Shown: piece after piece, positions 16,965 to 25,941 of the stretch | How the letters are laid out: each line of letters starts with the position of its first letter | Numbering within the stretch: the first letter of the stretch is position 1 | The notes under the pieces: generated by a model | Seen by the model: the letters and a program-made list of their open reading frames with translations, nothing else | The model's database searches: none | What the model was told of the DNA's origin: nothing | Made by a program: the position numbers and the translations under genes | Assembly (NCBI GenBank): GCA_023382975.1 | Contig: JAHDXO010000061.1 | Location: forward strand, 1 to 64,000 | DNA: 64,000 bases | Origin: Pirellulaceae bacterium | GTDB taxonomy: Bacteria; Planctomycetota; Planctomycetia; Pirellulales; Pirellulaceae | Reading direction: 5' to 3'

Positions 16965-18311
16965 ATGCCGTTGCGCGGGTTGATTTCGGCTCGGGTGATC
17001 CGTCCCGCTTTGCGAGTCTGGTCGGCGGTCGAGGCGATCGGCCACCACGACTTCTGTCCGTGGGCAAATGGCTACGTGTATTGGCTGAAGCAGCCGATCG
17101 GCTGGTTTGCGGTCGGCGCGCTGGCTTCGTTGCTGGTGGCGTGGTTTGTGGCCCCACAGGGTTGGTTGGTGTTCGGTGCGTTGATCGCCGTGATGGTGCT
17201 GGGAGTGGCTTGGCCGTGGATCTCGATACATGGCTTGACCGCCACGCTGGCTTTTGATCGCGGGCGCTGCCAGGAGACGGAGTCGGTTGCGGTGCGGTTG
17301 ACGATCCGCAACGGCTGGCCTTGGCCGGCCTGGGGCCTGGTGGTCGAGCGGGGCTTCTTCGAATCGCAGGGCGACGACGATCCGAAGACAGCAGTGACCG
17401 CGTTGGCCCGCGTTCCCGGCTGGTCGCAGAGCGACTACGCGTTCGTGTTCCGCCCCGAGCGGCGCGGCGTGTATCCGCGCGCGGCTCCGGTGTTGGCGAC
17501 CGGCTTCCCGTTTGGCATTTGGAGTCGCCTGCGGGCGATTCCGGTCGAGGGCGAACTGATTGTTTGGCCGCGGACCGTGCCTCTGACGTCGGTGCCAGCC
17601 GTGGGCGGTAGTCGGCCGACGGTGGCCGGCAGCCACGTCGATTCCGCCGGCGACGACGGGGATATTCTGGCTTCGCGGTTCTATCGCGAGGGCGATTCGC
17701 TGCGGCGGGTCCACTGGGCCCAGACGGCGCGTCGCGACGTATTGGTGGTGTGCCAGCGGCAGGCGACGGCTCGACGGAGGGTGATCGTCGAATTGGACGG
17801 TTCGGCTTTCACGGGTTCAACGCGGCCGGACGAATTGCGACGGGACTGGGCGGTGCGGGTCTTCGCTAGTTTGTGCCGCGAGTTGCATGCTCACCACTGC
17901 GATGTCGAGTGTCGTTTGGACAAATCGTCGTGGCTGCTGGAACCTGGACCTGCGGGCATGCGTCGCCTGCTGGATCGGCTGGCGCGGTACGTGCCAGCCG
18001 ACGACACGGAAATAGCGGGACCGGCATCTCGCAATCAGCGCGATTCTTGCCAAGTTCGCAGTGATTTCCCGGTGCTGATTGTCGTAGGCCGCGAACTTCC
18101 GTCAGTGCCCAAGGCATCCCGGGGACGATCGATCGCGAGGCCCCGCTGGGTGCTGATCGACGACCGGCCGCCGAGGAACGCATTGCCGGCCTGGGGGGTG
18201 GCCGGGGCAGGGGAGCGGCCGTGGATCGTTCTGGACACGACCGCGGATGTCGCGGGACAGTTGCAGGCTCAATGGGGAAGGCTTTGCCATGACGACTGGC
18301 GAATCAACTGA
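16965..18311 (+). CDS. DUF58 domain-containing membrane protein
   Basis: About 448 residues from ATG 16965, chosen because GGGGAGAG lies 7 bases upstream; ATG 16911 gives 466. Two membrane helices (PIGWFAVGALASLLVAWFV and LVFGALIAVMVLGVAWPWI) follow HHDFCPWANGYVYWL. A beta domain with FRPERRGVYPRAAPVLATGFPFGIW leads to the DUF58 core DGDILASRFYREGDSLRRVHWAQTARRDVLVV. The protein is membrane-bound with the core outside the bilayer. DUF58, transglutaminase and MoxR genes occur together widely, and the set is thought to assemble or process envelope proteins. The end overlaps the next gene by 23 bases. Confidence 0.85.
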   Translation: MPLRGLISARVIRPALRVWSAVEAIGHHDFCPWANGYVYWLKQPIGWFAVGALASLLVAWFVAPQGWLVFGALIAVMVLGVAWPWISIHGLTATLAFDRGRCQETESVAVRLTIRNGWPWPAWGLVVERGFFESQGDDDPKTAVTALARVPGWSQSDYAFVFRPERRGVYPRAAPVLATGFPFGIWSRLRAIPVEGELIVWPRTVPLTSVPAVGGSRPTVAGSHVDSAGDDGDILASRFYREGDSLRRVHWAQTARRDVLVVCQRQATARRRVIVELDGSAFTGSTRPDELRRDWAVRVFASLCRELHAHHCDVECRLDKSSWLLEPGPAGMRRLLDRLARYVPADDTEIAGPASRNQRDSCQVRSDFPVLIVVGRELPSVPKASRGRSIARPRWVLIDDRPPRNALPAWGVAGAGERPWIVLDTTADVAGQLQAQWGRLCHDDWRIN

Positions 18312-20688
18312 ACGGCTGGAATCGGCGGAAGGCGGCGGCGAGACCGGCACGCTGCTGCTGGCCGTCCTGGCAGCGGCCACGCTGACCGCGGCCCGCAGCT
18401 CATCCAGTTCGTCTCCGTGGCTGTTGGTGGCCCAGTCCCTGTTGGCCGTGGCCGGACCGCTGGCGATCGTCCTGACGCAGCGCAGATTTCCGGCGACTCG
18501 CCGCCGGTGGGACGGTTGGCTGCCGGCCGGGCTGGCTCTCTGGTGTTTGTGGCCCTTGGCATCCGAGAGCGTCCTGCGGATGCTCTCGATCGGGGAAGCG
18601 CACGAGTTGGTGCTGCTGGTATGTCTGCAGAATGCGGCGCTGGTGCTGAGTGCCTACTCGCACCGTCGTCGTTGCCGGCAGACGGCATGCCTGCTGGGCA
18701 GCTTTCTCGTGCTGTTCGCGGTCGTTATCGAAAGCGGAACGGTGGTGGGCATGCTGGCGGCCTTGTACGGCGTCTGGCTGCTGTGGTGGCTGATGGCTCG
18801 TTACTGGGAACGCATTCAGCACGCGAGGTCGGCGGTCCAGGTGACTCGCTGTCTGCCCGTGCGCTGGTCGGTCATGGGAGTCACGATCTCGTCCAGCATG
18901 CTGGCCGCGGCGGTGTTCGGTGCCAGTGGCGGGGCAACCTACGTGCTGCGCGGCATGATGCCGGCGTCCGGAGGCGACCGCTGGAACGATCCGTATGCCC
19001 GCGCGGGAGTCCGCGACGGCGATGCCGTGGTGGCTGCCCGGGACAACGCGATGAGTTTCGGACCGGTCGAAAGCCAGTTGTTCCTAGAATCATGCATGCC
19101 GACGCTGTACGACATGTTCAACGATTTGTACGGCGAGCCGTTGAAATCAAAGCAGAAGCGAGAGCGCGCCGTATCGTTGGCCCAGGAGAAGATCAGGCAG
19201 ATGGAACAGCGAGTCGCGCAGACGCAGCGCAGCGGACGCGAGTTTTCCGTGCTGCGGCGGCGTACCGAAGCGAAGCAGCAGGCACTGGACGACCGCCAGA
19301 GTCCGGCCATGCTGTACGTGGTCGGACCGGTGCCCGTCCATCTGGGACTCGAAGCTTTCGACACCTTCGACGGCACCGTGTGGAGTCACTCGGGACATGC
19401 GGGCGATCAGCAGGCGTCTGCCCCTGCTTCCTGCCCGGCGATTCGGAAACAGACGGAGGCCGAGCGGTCTTGGTTCTGCTTCCAGCAGAAAAGCCTCTGG
19501 CCGATCGACCGGGGCACGATGCAGCACGGCGTCAAGGTGATCAACCTGAAGACCAACCGGGTGCCGGCGCCGCCCCAGTTGACCGCCGTGCATGTCGATC
19601 GGGTGGATCAGCCCGACTTCTGGGGTTGGACCGAAGACGGCATGGCGGCGATGGTGGCCCGCGAACACATTCCGCAATTGACCGTGTTGCACGTGCGGTC
19701 GCAGCGCGTCGACCTGCAAGTGCTGCGAGAACACGATTTCACAGGTTCCGCAGGTTCGTTGCGCGAAGATCCCGCGGCGACCGTTCGACCGGCGCCGGAA
19801 TCGGACGGCGATGGCGTTGCGGCGCTGGTTCGCGATTGGACGCGAGGCGTCCCGCGCGGCTGGCAGCAGGTGGAAGCGGTGGTTCGCCGGTTGAGAGAGG
19901 ATTTTCGCCTGGATCCTGGCGCCGACGCCGCGCCGGAATCGGGCGATGTGTTGGAACGTTTCTTGCGCGAGCGCAGCGGACCGGACTACTGCTTTGCCAC
20001 CACGGCCGCGCTGATGTTGCGTCACTTGGGCTATCCGACGCGGCTGGTCGCCGGATTCTACGCTCGCCCCGAGCGATTCGATCGCGCGGCCGGCCAGACC
20101 ACCGTACTGTCGCAGGACGCGCATGTCTGGGTCGAGGTGCGGATCGACGAGCATACTTGGCTGACGATCGAACCTACGCCCGGGTATGAGCCGCCGCGCG
20201 AAGTCCGGACGTGGCAGCGGTGGGCGGCAATGACAATCCGGTCGGTGCTGGACTGGTCGGCGCACCATCCGCTGACTTTAGCGTTCAGTGTGGTGCTGTG
20301 TGCCGTCGGTTGGCGGACTCGCCTGTGGTGGTTGGACGCGGTGGCCGGCGCCATCTGTCGGTTGTCCGGACGGGGCCGTCCCGAGCAGCGGCTGCGGGCC
20401 ACGATCCGGTTGCTGGAGTGGCGTTGCCGACGCGCCGGACTGGCTCGTCCGACCAACGTCACCCTGTCCCGCTGGTACGGAGAGCTCGCTGCCTCGCTGC
20501 CTGCGGAAACCGCGGTGACCACGACGCGGTTCTTGCGTCTGGCGGAACGCGCGTTGTACGGTCCGCAGACCGGCTGCGTCGCCGCGGGCGACCCGGGGGC
20601 GGTTCTTCACGCCTGTCGCATTGTGGCGGCGGGATTGACCTTGCGAGAGTTGAGACAAATACAAAGGAAACAACGATGGGTGTGTTGA
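18289..20688 (+). CDS. Transglutaminase-like membrane protein (TgpA type)
   Basis: 799 residues from ATG 18289 (GGGGAAGG upstream), starting inside the end of the DUF58 gene. The N-terminal third has several membrane helices, then a soluble, partly coiled-coil region (KQKRERAVSLAQEKIRQMEQRV). A transglutaminase core sits at about residues 555-640: GPDYCFATTAALMLRHLGYPTRLVAGFYA (catalytic Cys), SQDAHVWVEVRI (His) and TIEPTPGYE (acidic residue). One more membrane helix and a DUF4129-like C-terminal domain follow. All three triad residues are present, so activity is likely, on the outer face of the membrane. It overlaps the MoxR gene by 13 bases. Confidence 0.88.
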   Translation: MTTGESTERLESAEGGGETGTLLLAVLAAATLTAARSSSSSSPWLLVAQSLLAVAGPLAIVLTQRRFPATRRRWDGWLPAGLALWCLWPLASESVLRMLSIGEAHELVLLVCLQNAALVLSAYSHRRRCRQTACLLGSFLVLFAVVIESGTVVGMLAALYGVWLLWWLMARYWERIQHARSAVQVTRCLPVRWSVMGVTISSSMLAAAVFGASGGATYVLRGMMPASGGDRWNDPYARAGVRDGDAVVAARDNAMSFGPVESQLFLESCMPTLYDMFNDLYGEPLKSKQKRERAVSLAQEKIRQMEQRVAQTQRSGREFSVLRRRTEAKQQALDDRQSPAMLYVVGPVPVHLGLEAFDTFDGTVWSHSGHAGDQQASAPASCPAIRKQTEAERSWFCFQQKSLWPIDRGTMQHGVKVINLKTNRVPAPPQLTAVHVDRVDQPDFWGWTEDGMAAMVAREHIPQLTVLHVRSQRVDLQVLREHDFTGSAGSLREDPAATVRPAPESDGDGVAALVRDWTRGVPRGWQQVEAVVRRLREDFRLDPGADAAPESGDVLERFLRERSGPDYCFATTAALMLRHLGYPTRLVAGFYARPERFDRAAGQTTVLSQDAHVWVEVRIDEHTWLTIEPTPGYEPPREVRTWQRWAAMTIRSVLDWSAHHPLTLAFSVVLCAVGWRTRLWWLDAVAGAICRLSGRGRPEQRLRATIRLLEWRCRRAGLARPTNVTLSRWYGELAASLPAETAVTTTRFLRLAERALYGPQTGCVAAGDPGAVLHACRIVAAGLTLRELRQIQRKQRWVC

Positions 20689-21701
20689 CGGTCACCGAGC
20701 CGACGTTGTTCGGGGGCACCTTGGCGCACGATGACTCCGCTTGCGGCTACCAGACCGCGATCGACCGGTTGCGTGCGTCGCTGAACGACGTCTTGATCGG
20801 GAAGTCGGACGTCGTCGAGATGGTGTTGGCTTGCCTGCTGGCGCGAGGGCATCTACTGTTCGACGACCTGCCGGGACTGGGCAAGACGACGCTGGCGAAG
20901 GCGGTCGCCCATTCGGTCGGCGGCGAATTCGCCCGCGTCCAGTGTACCCCGGACTTGTTGCCCAGCGACATCACGGGGTTCAACGTCTTCAACCAGAAAA
21001 CTCGCGAGTTTGAATTCCGCGAAGGCCCCGTGTTTTCGGACGTGCTGTTGGCCGACGAAATCAACCGGGCGACGCCGCGCACGCAGAGCGCGTTGTTCGA
21101 AGCGATGGCCGAGCGGCAGGTTACCATCGACCGGCACACCTACCGGCTGAGCGATTCGTTCTTTGTGATCGCCACGCAGAATCCCGTCGAAAGCCACGGG
21201 GCGTATCCGCTGCCGGAAGCTCAGCTCGACCGCTTTGCCATGAAGCTGCGGATCGGCTATCCCGACGCGGCTGGCGAGCTGCAGATGCTGGCGGCGAACG
21301 TGGGAGCAGACAGCGACGCCGGGCGTCAGCGGTGTGAACCGGTGATCGATCCGGCGCAGTTGCAGCAGTTGCAGCGCCACGTGTCGCAGGTGCCGGTCCG
21401 CCGCCTGGTACAGGAGTATCTGGTGGCGCTGGCCCGGGCAACTCGGGAGCACCGCGAAGTGACATTGGGCTTGAGTCCCCGGGGTCTGCTCACCTGGCAA
21501 CGAGTGGCCCAGGCCCGCGCCCATCTGCAAGGCCGCGATTTCGTCATTCCCGACGATGTGCAGCACGTTGCACGACCGGTGCTGGAAGTGCGGTTGTCCG
21601 GGAATTTCGACGGCGCCGCCCGAATTGTCGAGGAGATCCTGGCCGCCGTGCCGGTGCCCGTGTTCGATTCGGAAAGAAAGGAGACGCGACGTGACAGGTA
21701 A
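20676..21701 (+). CDS. MoxR-family AAA+ ATPase
   Basis: 341 residues from ATG 20676, preceded by AAAGGAAAC. Walker A is DDLPGLGKTTLAKAVAHSVG, with QCTPDLLPSDITGFNVFNQ after it. Walker B is VLLADEINRATPRTQSALFEAM, and the sensor is FFVIATQNPVESHGAYPLPEAQLDRF. The lid domain contains LGLSPRGLLTWQRVAQARA. MoxR ATPases act as cytoplasmic chaperone-like motors that activate vWA or membrane partners, here presumably the DUF58 and transglutaminase products encoded just upstream. The gene overlaps its neighbours on both sides (13 and 11 bases), which indicates one translationally coupled operon. Confidence 0.95.
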   Translation: MGVLTVTEPTLFGGTLAHDDSACGYQTAIDRLRASLNDVLIGKSDVVEMVLACLLARGHLLFDDLPGLGKTTLAKAVAHSVGGEFARVQCTPDLLPSDITGFNVFNQKTREFEFREGPVFSDVLLADEINRATPRTQSALFEAMAERQVTIDRHTYRLSDSFFVIATQNPVESHGAYPLPEAQLDRFAMKLRIGYPDAAGELQMLAANVGADSDAGRQRCEPVIDPAQLQQLQRHVSQVPVRRLVQEYLVALARATREHREVTLGLSPRGLLTWQRVAQARAHLQGRDFVIPDDVQHVARPVLEVRLSGNFDGAARIVEEILAAVPVPVFDSERKETRRDR

Positions 21702-22176
21702 TCCGTCCAATCTTGCGGGCAGTCCCCGCTCCCGGCGTTCGCTCGCCATCGGCCTGTTGTTGCTGGTGGGATGCGATCGCGCAGCGTCGGTTGGCCCCGC
21801 CGAGCACCACGCGCCGGCGCACCTTCCCGCGGACTATGCTTCCGCCGTGGTGCGTCTGCAGGAGCTGCACGGGGAAATCCTGGGCGGCCGCACTCGTTCC
21901 GACGATTCGTTGGACGCCTTCGCGGAGTGGGAGGATCTCGTCCGCTGGCTGCCCGGACTGGCGGCGGAAACGGATCTGCCCGAAGAGCTTTGGAACCGGA
22001 TCGCCGACATCTCCGACACATGGACTGCCCGTATTGCGGCCCTCCGCGCCGAATCGCCCGAGCGTCGACGCGTGACCCACGAGCCGCAGGCGGACGCGTG
22101 GCGCAGCGTGTTGGCGGACCTGGCCCAGGCCGCCGCATGGCTGGAAGATCGAGCAATCGATGACTACTCCCCGTAG
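21691..22176 (+). CDS. Small lipoprotein, fourth gene of the MoxR operon
   Basis: 161 residues from GTG 21691, with GAAAGGAG ideally placed upstream and an 11-base overlap with the MoxR gene. The signal peptide LAIGLLLLVGCDRA has a lipobox cysteine at about residue 28. The mature part is helical and acidic with no recognised domain. Position and coupling suggest it serves the DUF58/transglutaminase/MoxR system, for example as an envelope-side partner. The TAG stop at 22174-22176 belongs to a family 1 palindromic repeat, so the C-terminal residues may have been set by insertion of that repeat. Confidence 0.7.
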   Translation: MTGNPSNLAGSPRSRRSLAIGLLLLVGCDRAASVGPAEHHAPAHLPADYASAVVRLQELHGEILGGRTRSDDSLDAFAEWEDLVRWLPGLAAETDLPEELWNRIADISDTWTARIAALRAESPERRRVTHEPQADAWRSVLADLAQAAAWLEDRAIDDYSP

Positions 22177-22195
22177 CACAGGCTGCCAGCCTGTG
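22177..22195. repeat. Palindromic repeat, family 1, supplying a stop codon
   Basis: CACAGGCTGCCAGCCTGTG, preceded by CCGTAG. The TAG of the conserved CGTAG flank is the stop codon of the lipoprotein gene. Confidence 0.75.
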
Positions 22196-22233
22196 AACAT
22201 TTTCTGGTTCCCTTTTCGTGTCGAGTTGAATTC

Positions 22234-23766
22234 ATGATCGAAATCCTCTGGTGGGGCGCCGTTTTGCGTTTTCTTCAAGCCTTGCTCCAGGCCACGCCGA
22301 CGATCTTCGTGGGCGTCCTGGTCGCCGGCGTCTTTCGCCGTCTGGTCGGATACCAGGGCATGCGGCGGCTGTTCGGGCAAGGCACGTGGCGGTCGCTGCT
22401 GCAAGCCTGGGCGATCGGCATGCTGTTGCCGGTCTGTTCGCTCGGGGTCATTCCGGTAGCCCGTCAATTGCGCAAAGCCGGGCTGTCCGGTGGTACGATT
22501 CTGGCATTCGCGTTGACCGCCCCGCTGTTCAACCCGATCTCGGTGCTGTACGGGCTGACGCTTTCCAACCCGGTGGTGATCGTTACGTTCTGCTTCTGTT
22601 CCCTGGTGATTGTCACGGTCGTCGGCTTGGCATGGGACCGGTTGTTCCCGGGAACGGCGGTCCAGTATCCCGAACCGCCCGCAGCGGCCCACGGCATCAA
22701 GCGGATGCTGGCCGTGGCGCTGACCGCGGCGGATGAATTGACCAGCCCGACCGCCGTGTACGTGGCGATCGGCCTGATCGGCGCGGCATCGCTGAGTGTT
22801 CTGCTGCCATTCGGCTACTTGCAGCAGGCAGCCGAGCACCATGATCCGTGGGCGCCGGCCTTCATGGCCTTGGTCGCGGTCCCCGCTTATGCGACGCCGA
22901 TGACGGCGATGGTCCAACTGGCGTCGATGTTCGAGCACGGGAACTCGGTGGGCGCCGCGTTCGCCTTGCTGGTCCTCGGCGCCGGGATCAATCTGGGGTT
23001 GATCGCTTGGGTGATGCACATTTACGGAATCCGACGGACCGTGCTTTGGTTCGGGATCCTGGGGGCGGTGGTGGTCGGGTTGGCGTACGGCGTCGACAAG
23101 CCGCTGTATCCGCGCGGCGTCGATCCCGCGGGGCACACGCACGCTTTTGACGGCTACTGCTGCCCGTTTCAGGCGGGTGAAGATCAGCCACTGCGGAAGT
23201 CGATGGCGCTGCTGGCAGAGAAGACCGCGCCGTACGAGCGTCAGGCTTTGATCGCCTTGATTGCCTTGGCTCTTTTCGGGCTCGTCCTGAAACGATCCGG
23301 TTGGATCGAAGCATGGGAAGCCTGGATCCGGCAACAGCCGGCCGCCGCTCCGCAATACGACATGGTCCTGCCAGCGCCGGTCTTGGGCGGCGTTGCGCTG
23401 GCCGGACTCGTCGGCCTGAGCGTTTTGGGCTGTTACGTCTATTATCCCCCGCCGGGCGATATTCTCGAAGAACTGCGAATTGTGAACACCGAGGTGGTTG
23501 CCTCGGCCGGCAGCCGGGATTGGGATACCACCGCGTACTGGATTCCCATCCAGCGGGATTGGACTCGCAAGCTGCAGGTGAGCTTGTTTCTTCGCGGCCA
23601 CCAAGTGACGCGCTATCAACGCGCCAAAGCCGATGTGCTGCTCGAACGCCTCGAACTGCTCGACCACGAGCTTTCTCACAGCTCCGAGGTGCAAGCCCAA
23701 GCGCGGGCCGTCCATCAAGCCTACCGGCGTCTGCGCGCCGCCTATGCGGAATTCGCGGACGAGTGA
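22234..23766 (+). CDS. Permease of the ArsP/DUF318 (SO_0444-like) metal-export family with C-terminal extension
   Basis: 510 residues. The N-terminal part matches the permease family: TPTIFVGVLVAGVFRRLVGYQGMRRLFG, MLLPVCSLGVIPVARQLRKAGLSGG and FALTAPLFNPISVLYGL, plus a second half with PAYATPMTAMVQLASM. About ten membrane helices are seen. A loop carries HTHAFDGYCCPF, a His/Cys cluster that could bind metal. After a last helix (about residue 400) comes a roughly 110-residue non-membrane extension rich in charged helix (YQRAKADVLLERLELLDHEL), which ordinary members lack. The family exports arsenicals or Cu/Zn-type metals; the substrate here is inferred only. Confidence 0.78.
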   Translation: MIEILWWGAVLRFLQALLQATPTIFVGVLVAGVFRRLVGYQGMRRLFGQGTWRSLLQAWAIGMLLPVCSLGVIPVARQLRKAGLSGGTILAFALTAPLFNPISVLYGLTLSNPVVIVTFCFCSLVIVTVVGLAWDRLFPGTAVQYPEPPAAAHGIKRMLAVALTAADELTSPTAVYVAIGLIGAASLSVLLPFGYLQQAAEHHDPWAPAFMALVAVPAYATPMTAMVQLASMFEHGNSVGAAFALLVLGAGINLGLIAWVMHIYGIRRTVLWFGILGAVVVGLAYGVDKPLYPRGVDPAGHTHAFDGYCCPFQAGEDQPLRKSMALLAEKTAPYERQALIALIALALFGLVLKRSGWIEAWEAWIRQQPAAAPQYDMVLPAPVLGGVALAGLVGLSVLGCYVYYPPPGDILEELRIVNTEVVASAGSRDWDTTAYWIPIQRDWTRKLQVSLFLRGHQVTRYQRAKADVLLERLELLDHELSHSSEVQAQARAVHQAYRRLRAAYAEFADE

Positions 23767-23856
23767 ACGCCTGGCCCACCCGCTGGCCAGCTTTCAGGGG
23801 CGGCTGGTAGAATCCATGTCAAGCCGCAGACGGATGAACCAGAAGGCAAAGGAACG

Positions 23857-24798
23857 ATGCCATTGCCGACGCCGACCCTCTATCCCGAACCGTCCGAATC
23901 GCTGGCCGACCGGCTGCTTCGGCACGTGGATGTGCTGGCGGGGCTGATCGGGCCTCGGCATCTGGGGCGTCCGGAGGCGTTTGCCGCGGCGGCGGGGTAC
24001 GCCGAGCGGGAACTGGGCCGCTTCGGCGACCGGGTGCAGCGCGAGTCGTACCGGGTGGATGACGCCGAGGTGTCCAACGTGTTCATCGAACGCCGGGGGA
24101 CGACCGCAGCGGATCAGGTGGTGGTGGTCGGCGCCCATTATGACACGGTTCCGACGACGCCCGGCGCGGACGACAACGCTTCGGCCGTGGCGGTGCTGAT
24201 CGAGACGGCGCGATTGCTGCGCGACGTCCCGTGCCGGCGGACGATCCGGTTCGTCGCGTTCGCGTGCGAGGAACCGCCTTATTTCTTCACCGAATCGATG
24301 GGCAGCCGAGTTCACGCGAGCGGCTGCCGCCAGCGGGGCGAGGCGGTGACGGCGATGGTGTGCCTGGAGATGGTCGGGTACTACAGCGATGCGCCAGGCA
24401 GCCAGCAGGTGCCCGGCGAGATCCCGCGCTGGCTGCGCTGGTTGTTCCCCAACCGCGGCGACTGTTTGGCAGCGGTCGGCAACCTGCGGTCCGGCCGCGC
24501 TGCGTGGCGGTTTCATTGGGGATTCCGGCGGGCGAGCGATCTGCGGCTGTTTTCGGTCGTGCTGCCGGAAAGCGTCTACGTCATCCGCTTCTCGGACAAC
24601 AGTTCGTTTTGGGACCAGGGCTACCCGGCCCTGATGGTCACCGACACCAGCTTTCTGCGCAATCCCCACTACCACCTGCCGACGGACACGCCCGACACGC
24701 TCGACTACGACCGCATGGCTCGCGCCACCCTCGGCGTCGCCGGCGGCGTAGCCCGACTGGCCGGTCGCCGCTGGCGGCCGGAGAAATCGGGGCACTGA
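23857..24798 (+). CDS. M28-family metallopeptidase
   Basis: 313 residues, ATG 23857 preceded by AAAGGA. Zinc-site motifs of the M28 aminopeptidase family: VVVGAHYDTVPTTPGADDNAS (His/Asp and bridging Asp), FVAFACEEPPYFFTESMGS (catalytic Glu-Glu) and a C-terminal NPHYHLPTDTPDTLDY (last His). RFSDNSSFWDQGYPALMVTDTSFLRN is also typical of the family. No signal peptide is evident, so it is probably cytoplasmic. The gene stands alone between the permease and a 246-base gap. Substrate unknown. Confidence 0.85.
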   Translation: MPLPTPTLYPEPSESLADRLLRHVDVLAGLIGPRHLGRPEAFAAAAGYAERELGRFGDRVQRESYRVDDAEVSNVFIERRGTTAADQVVVVGAHYDTVPTTPGADDNASAVAVLIETARLLRDVPCRRTIRFVAFACEEPPYFFTESMGSRVHASGCRQRGEAVTAMVCLEMVGYYSDAPGSQQVPGEIPRWLRWLFPNRGDCLAAVGNLRSGRAAWRFHWGFRRASDLRLFSVVLPESVYVIRFSDNSSFWDQGYPALMVTDTSFLRNPHYHLPTDTPDTLDYDRMARATLGVAGGVARLAGRRWRPEKSGH

Positions 24799-24944
24799 TC
24801 CATGGAAATCAAGATCGACCATCGCGTCGAGTGCCGTCGTGCCGTCCTTCCGAGAGCACAACGGTATTCCTGGTGACATCGAGCGACGCGATTCACTTGG
24901 CAATTCTGTGGTTCCTTGTTGGATATTCTGCGGTTATTAATTGT

Positions 24945-24977
24945 GGGTTATAGATTGGGGGTTATAGATTGGGGGTT
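24945..24977. repeat. Short tandem repeat
   Basis: About two and a half copies of a roughly 15-base unit (GGGGGTTATAGATT) in the 246-base gap upstream of the SAM hydroxide adenosyltransferase gene. Nothing else is recognised in this gap. Confidence 0.6.
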
Positions 24978-25044
24978 GAAGATCGGTTCGAATTTCGAGA
25001 TTCGCATTTGACAGTTGCCGCAGTCTTTTCCAGGGATTCTTAGC

Positions 25045-25833
25045 ATGCCGCGACCCGTGATCACGTTGACGACCGATTTCGGCACCGACAGCTCCTACGT
25101 GGCCCAGATGAAGGGCGTCATTCTGAGCATCAACCGGGAGATCGAAATCGTGGACATCACGCACCAGGTTCCGCCCCAGGACGTGCGGCACGCAGCCCTG
25201 GTCCTAGCCGAAGTGGCGCCGCGATTTCCCCGCGGCACATTGCACATCTGCGTCGTCGATCCGGGGGTCGGAACGGAGCGGGAGATTGTGTTCGTGCAGA
25301 TCGGAACCCAATTCTTCATCGCGCCGGACAACGGTGTCTTGAGCCGACTGCTCCGCCGCGCCCTGCCGCGCCACGCGGTGAAGTTGCGGAATCAAACCAT
25401 TTGGCTGCACCCCGTTTCGGACACGTTTCACGGCCGCGACATCATGGCGCCAGTGGCGGCGTGTTTCGTTTCCGGCGCCCATCCGGAGCTGTTCGGGCCA
25501 CCGATCGAGCGATTGCAAACGCTGGATTGGCCGGAGCCGCGGATGGAGGGTCGGCAAATCTGCGGTTGCGTCCTGTACGTCGATTCGTTCGGAAACCTGA
25601 TCACCAACATCGATCAGCAGCAGATCGAGCAAGTGAGCGGGACCAAGGAGTTGAGCGTATCGTGCGCCGGGCGCACTGTCCGTGGAATCGTACGGGCCTA
25701 CGGCCACGCCGACGCAGGCTCGCTGGTCGCGTTGATCGGCTCGAACGGCCTGCTGGAAATCGCCGTGGTGCAAGGCAGCGCGGCTCGGCAACTGGGCGTG
25801 GAAGCGGGCCAGGAAGTCGTTCTCACCGGCTGA
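25045..25833 (+). CDS. SAM hydroxide adenosyltransferase (DUF62 family)
   Basis: 262 residues from ATG 25045. Family landmarks: ITLTTDFGTDSSYVAQMKGVI (substrate-binding Asp and aromatic), ITHQVPPQDVRHAALVLAE, HICVVDPGVGTERE, FFIAPDNGVLSRLL, HGRDIMAPVAA and YVDSFGNLITNI. The family hydrolyses S-adenosylmethionine to adenosine and methionine and is related to fluorinases and chlorinases. The 23-residue loop diagnostic of fluorinase was not checked residue by residue. Cytoplasmic. No operon partner: the SDR gene starts 108 bases downstream. Confidence 0.9.
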   Translation: MPRPVITLTTDFGTDSSYVAQMKGVILSINREIEIVDITHQVPPQDVRHAALVLAEVAPRFPRGTLHICVVDPGVGTEREIVFVQIGTQFFIAPDNGVLSRLLRRALPRHAVKLRNQTIWLHPVSDTFHGRDIMAPVAACFVSGAHPELFGPPIERLQTLDWPEPRMEGRQICGCVLYVDSFGNLITNIDQQQIEQVSGTKELSVSCAGRTVRGIVRAYGHADAGSLVALIGSNGLLEIAVVQGSAARQLGVEAGQEVVLTG

Positions 25834-25941
25834 AACCGCGCACCCCCTCTTGCTCGCCTGCCGACTTGGCGATACACATATCGCCGGACTTATGGACGAC
25901 AACGCGTTTTGTTTTTCACTTTTTCCCGATCGAGTAGGCCT

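Noticed and set aside
21544..23718. Long minus-strand open frame antisense to the lipoprotein and permease genes
   Set aside because: Arg/Gln/His-rich composition and no recognised domain; the plus-strand permease has complete motifs.
25045..25833. Fluorinase or chlorinase
   Set aside because: The motifs fit the general SAM hydroxide adenosyltransferase family, and no halogenase context or confirmed diagnostic loop was seen.
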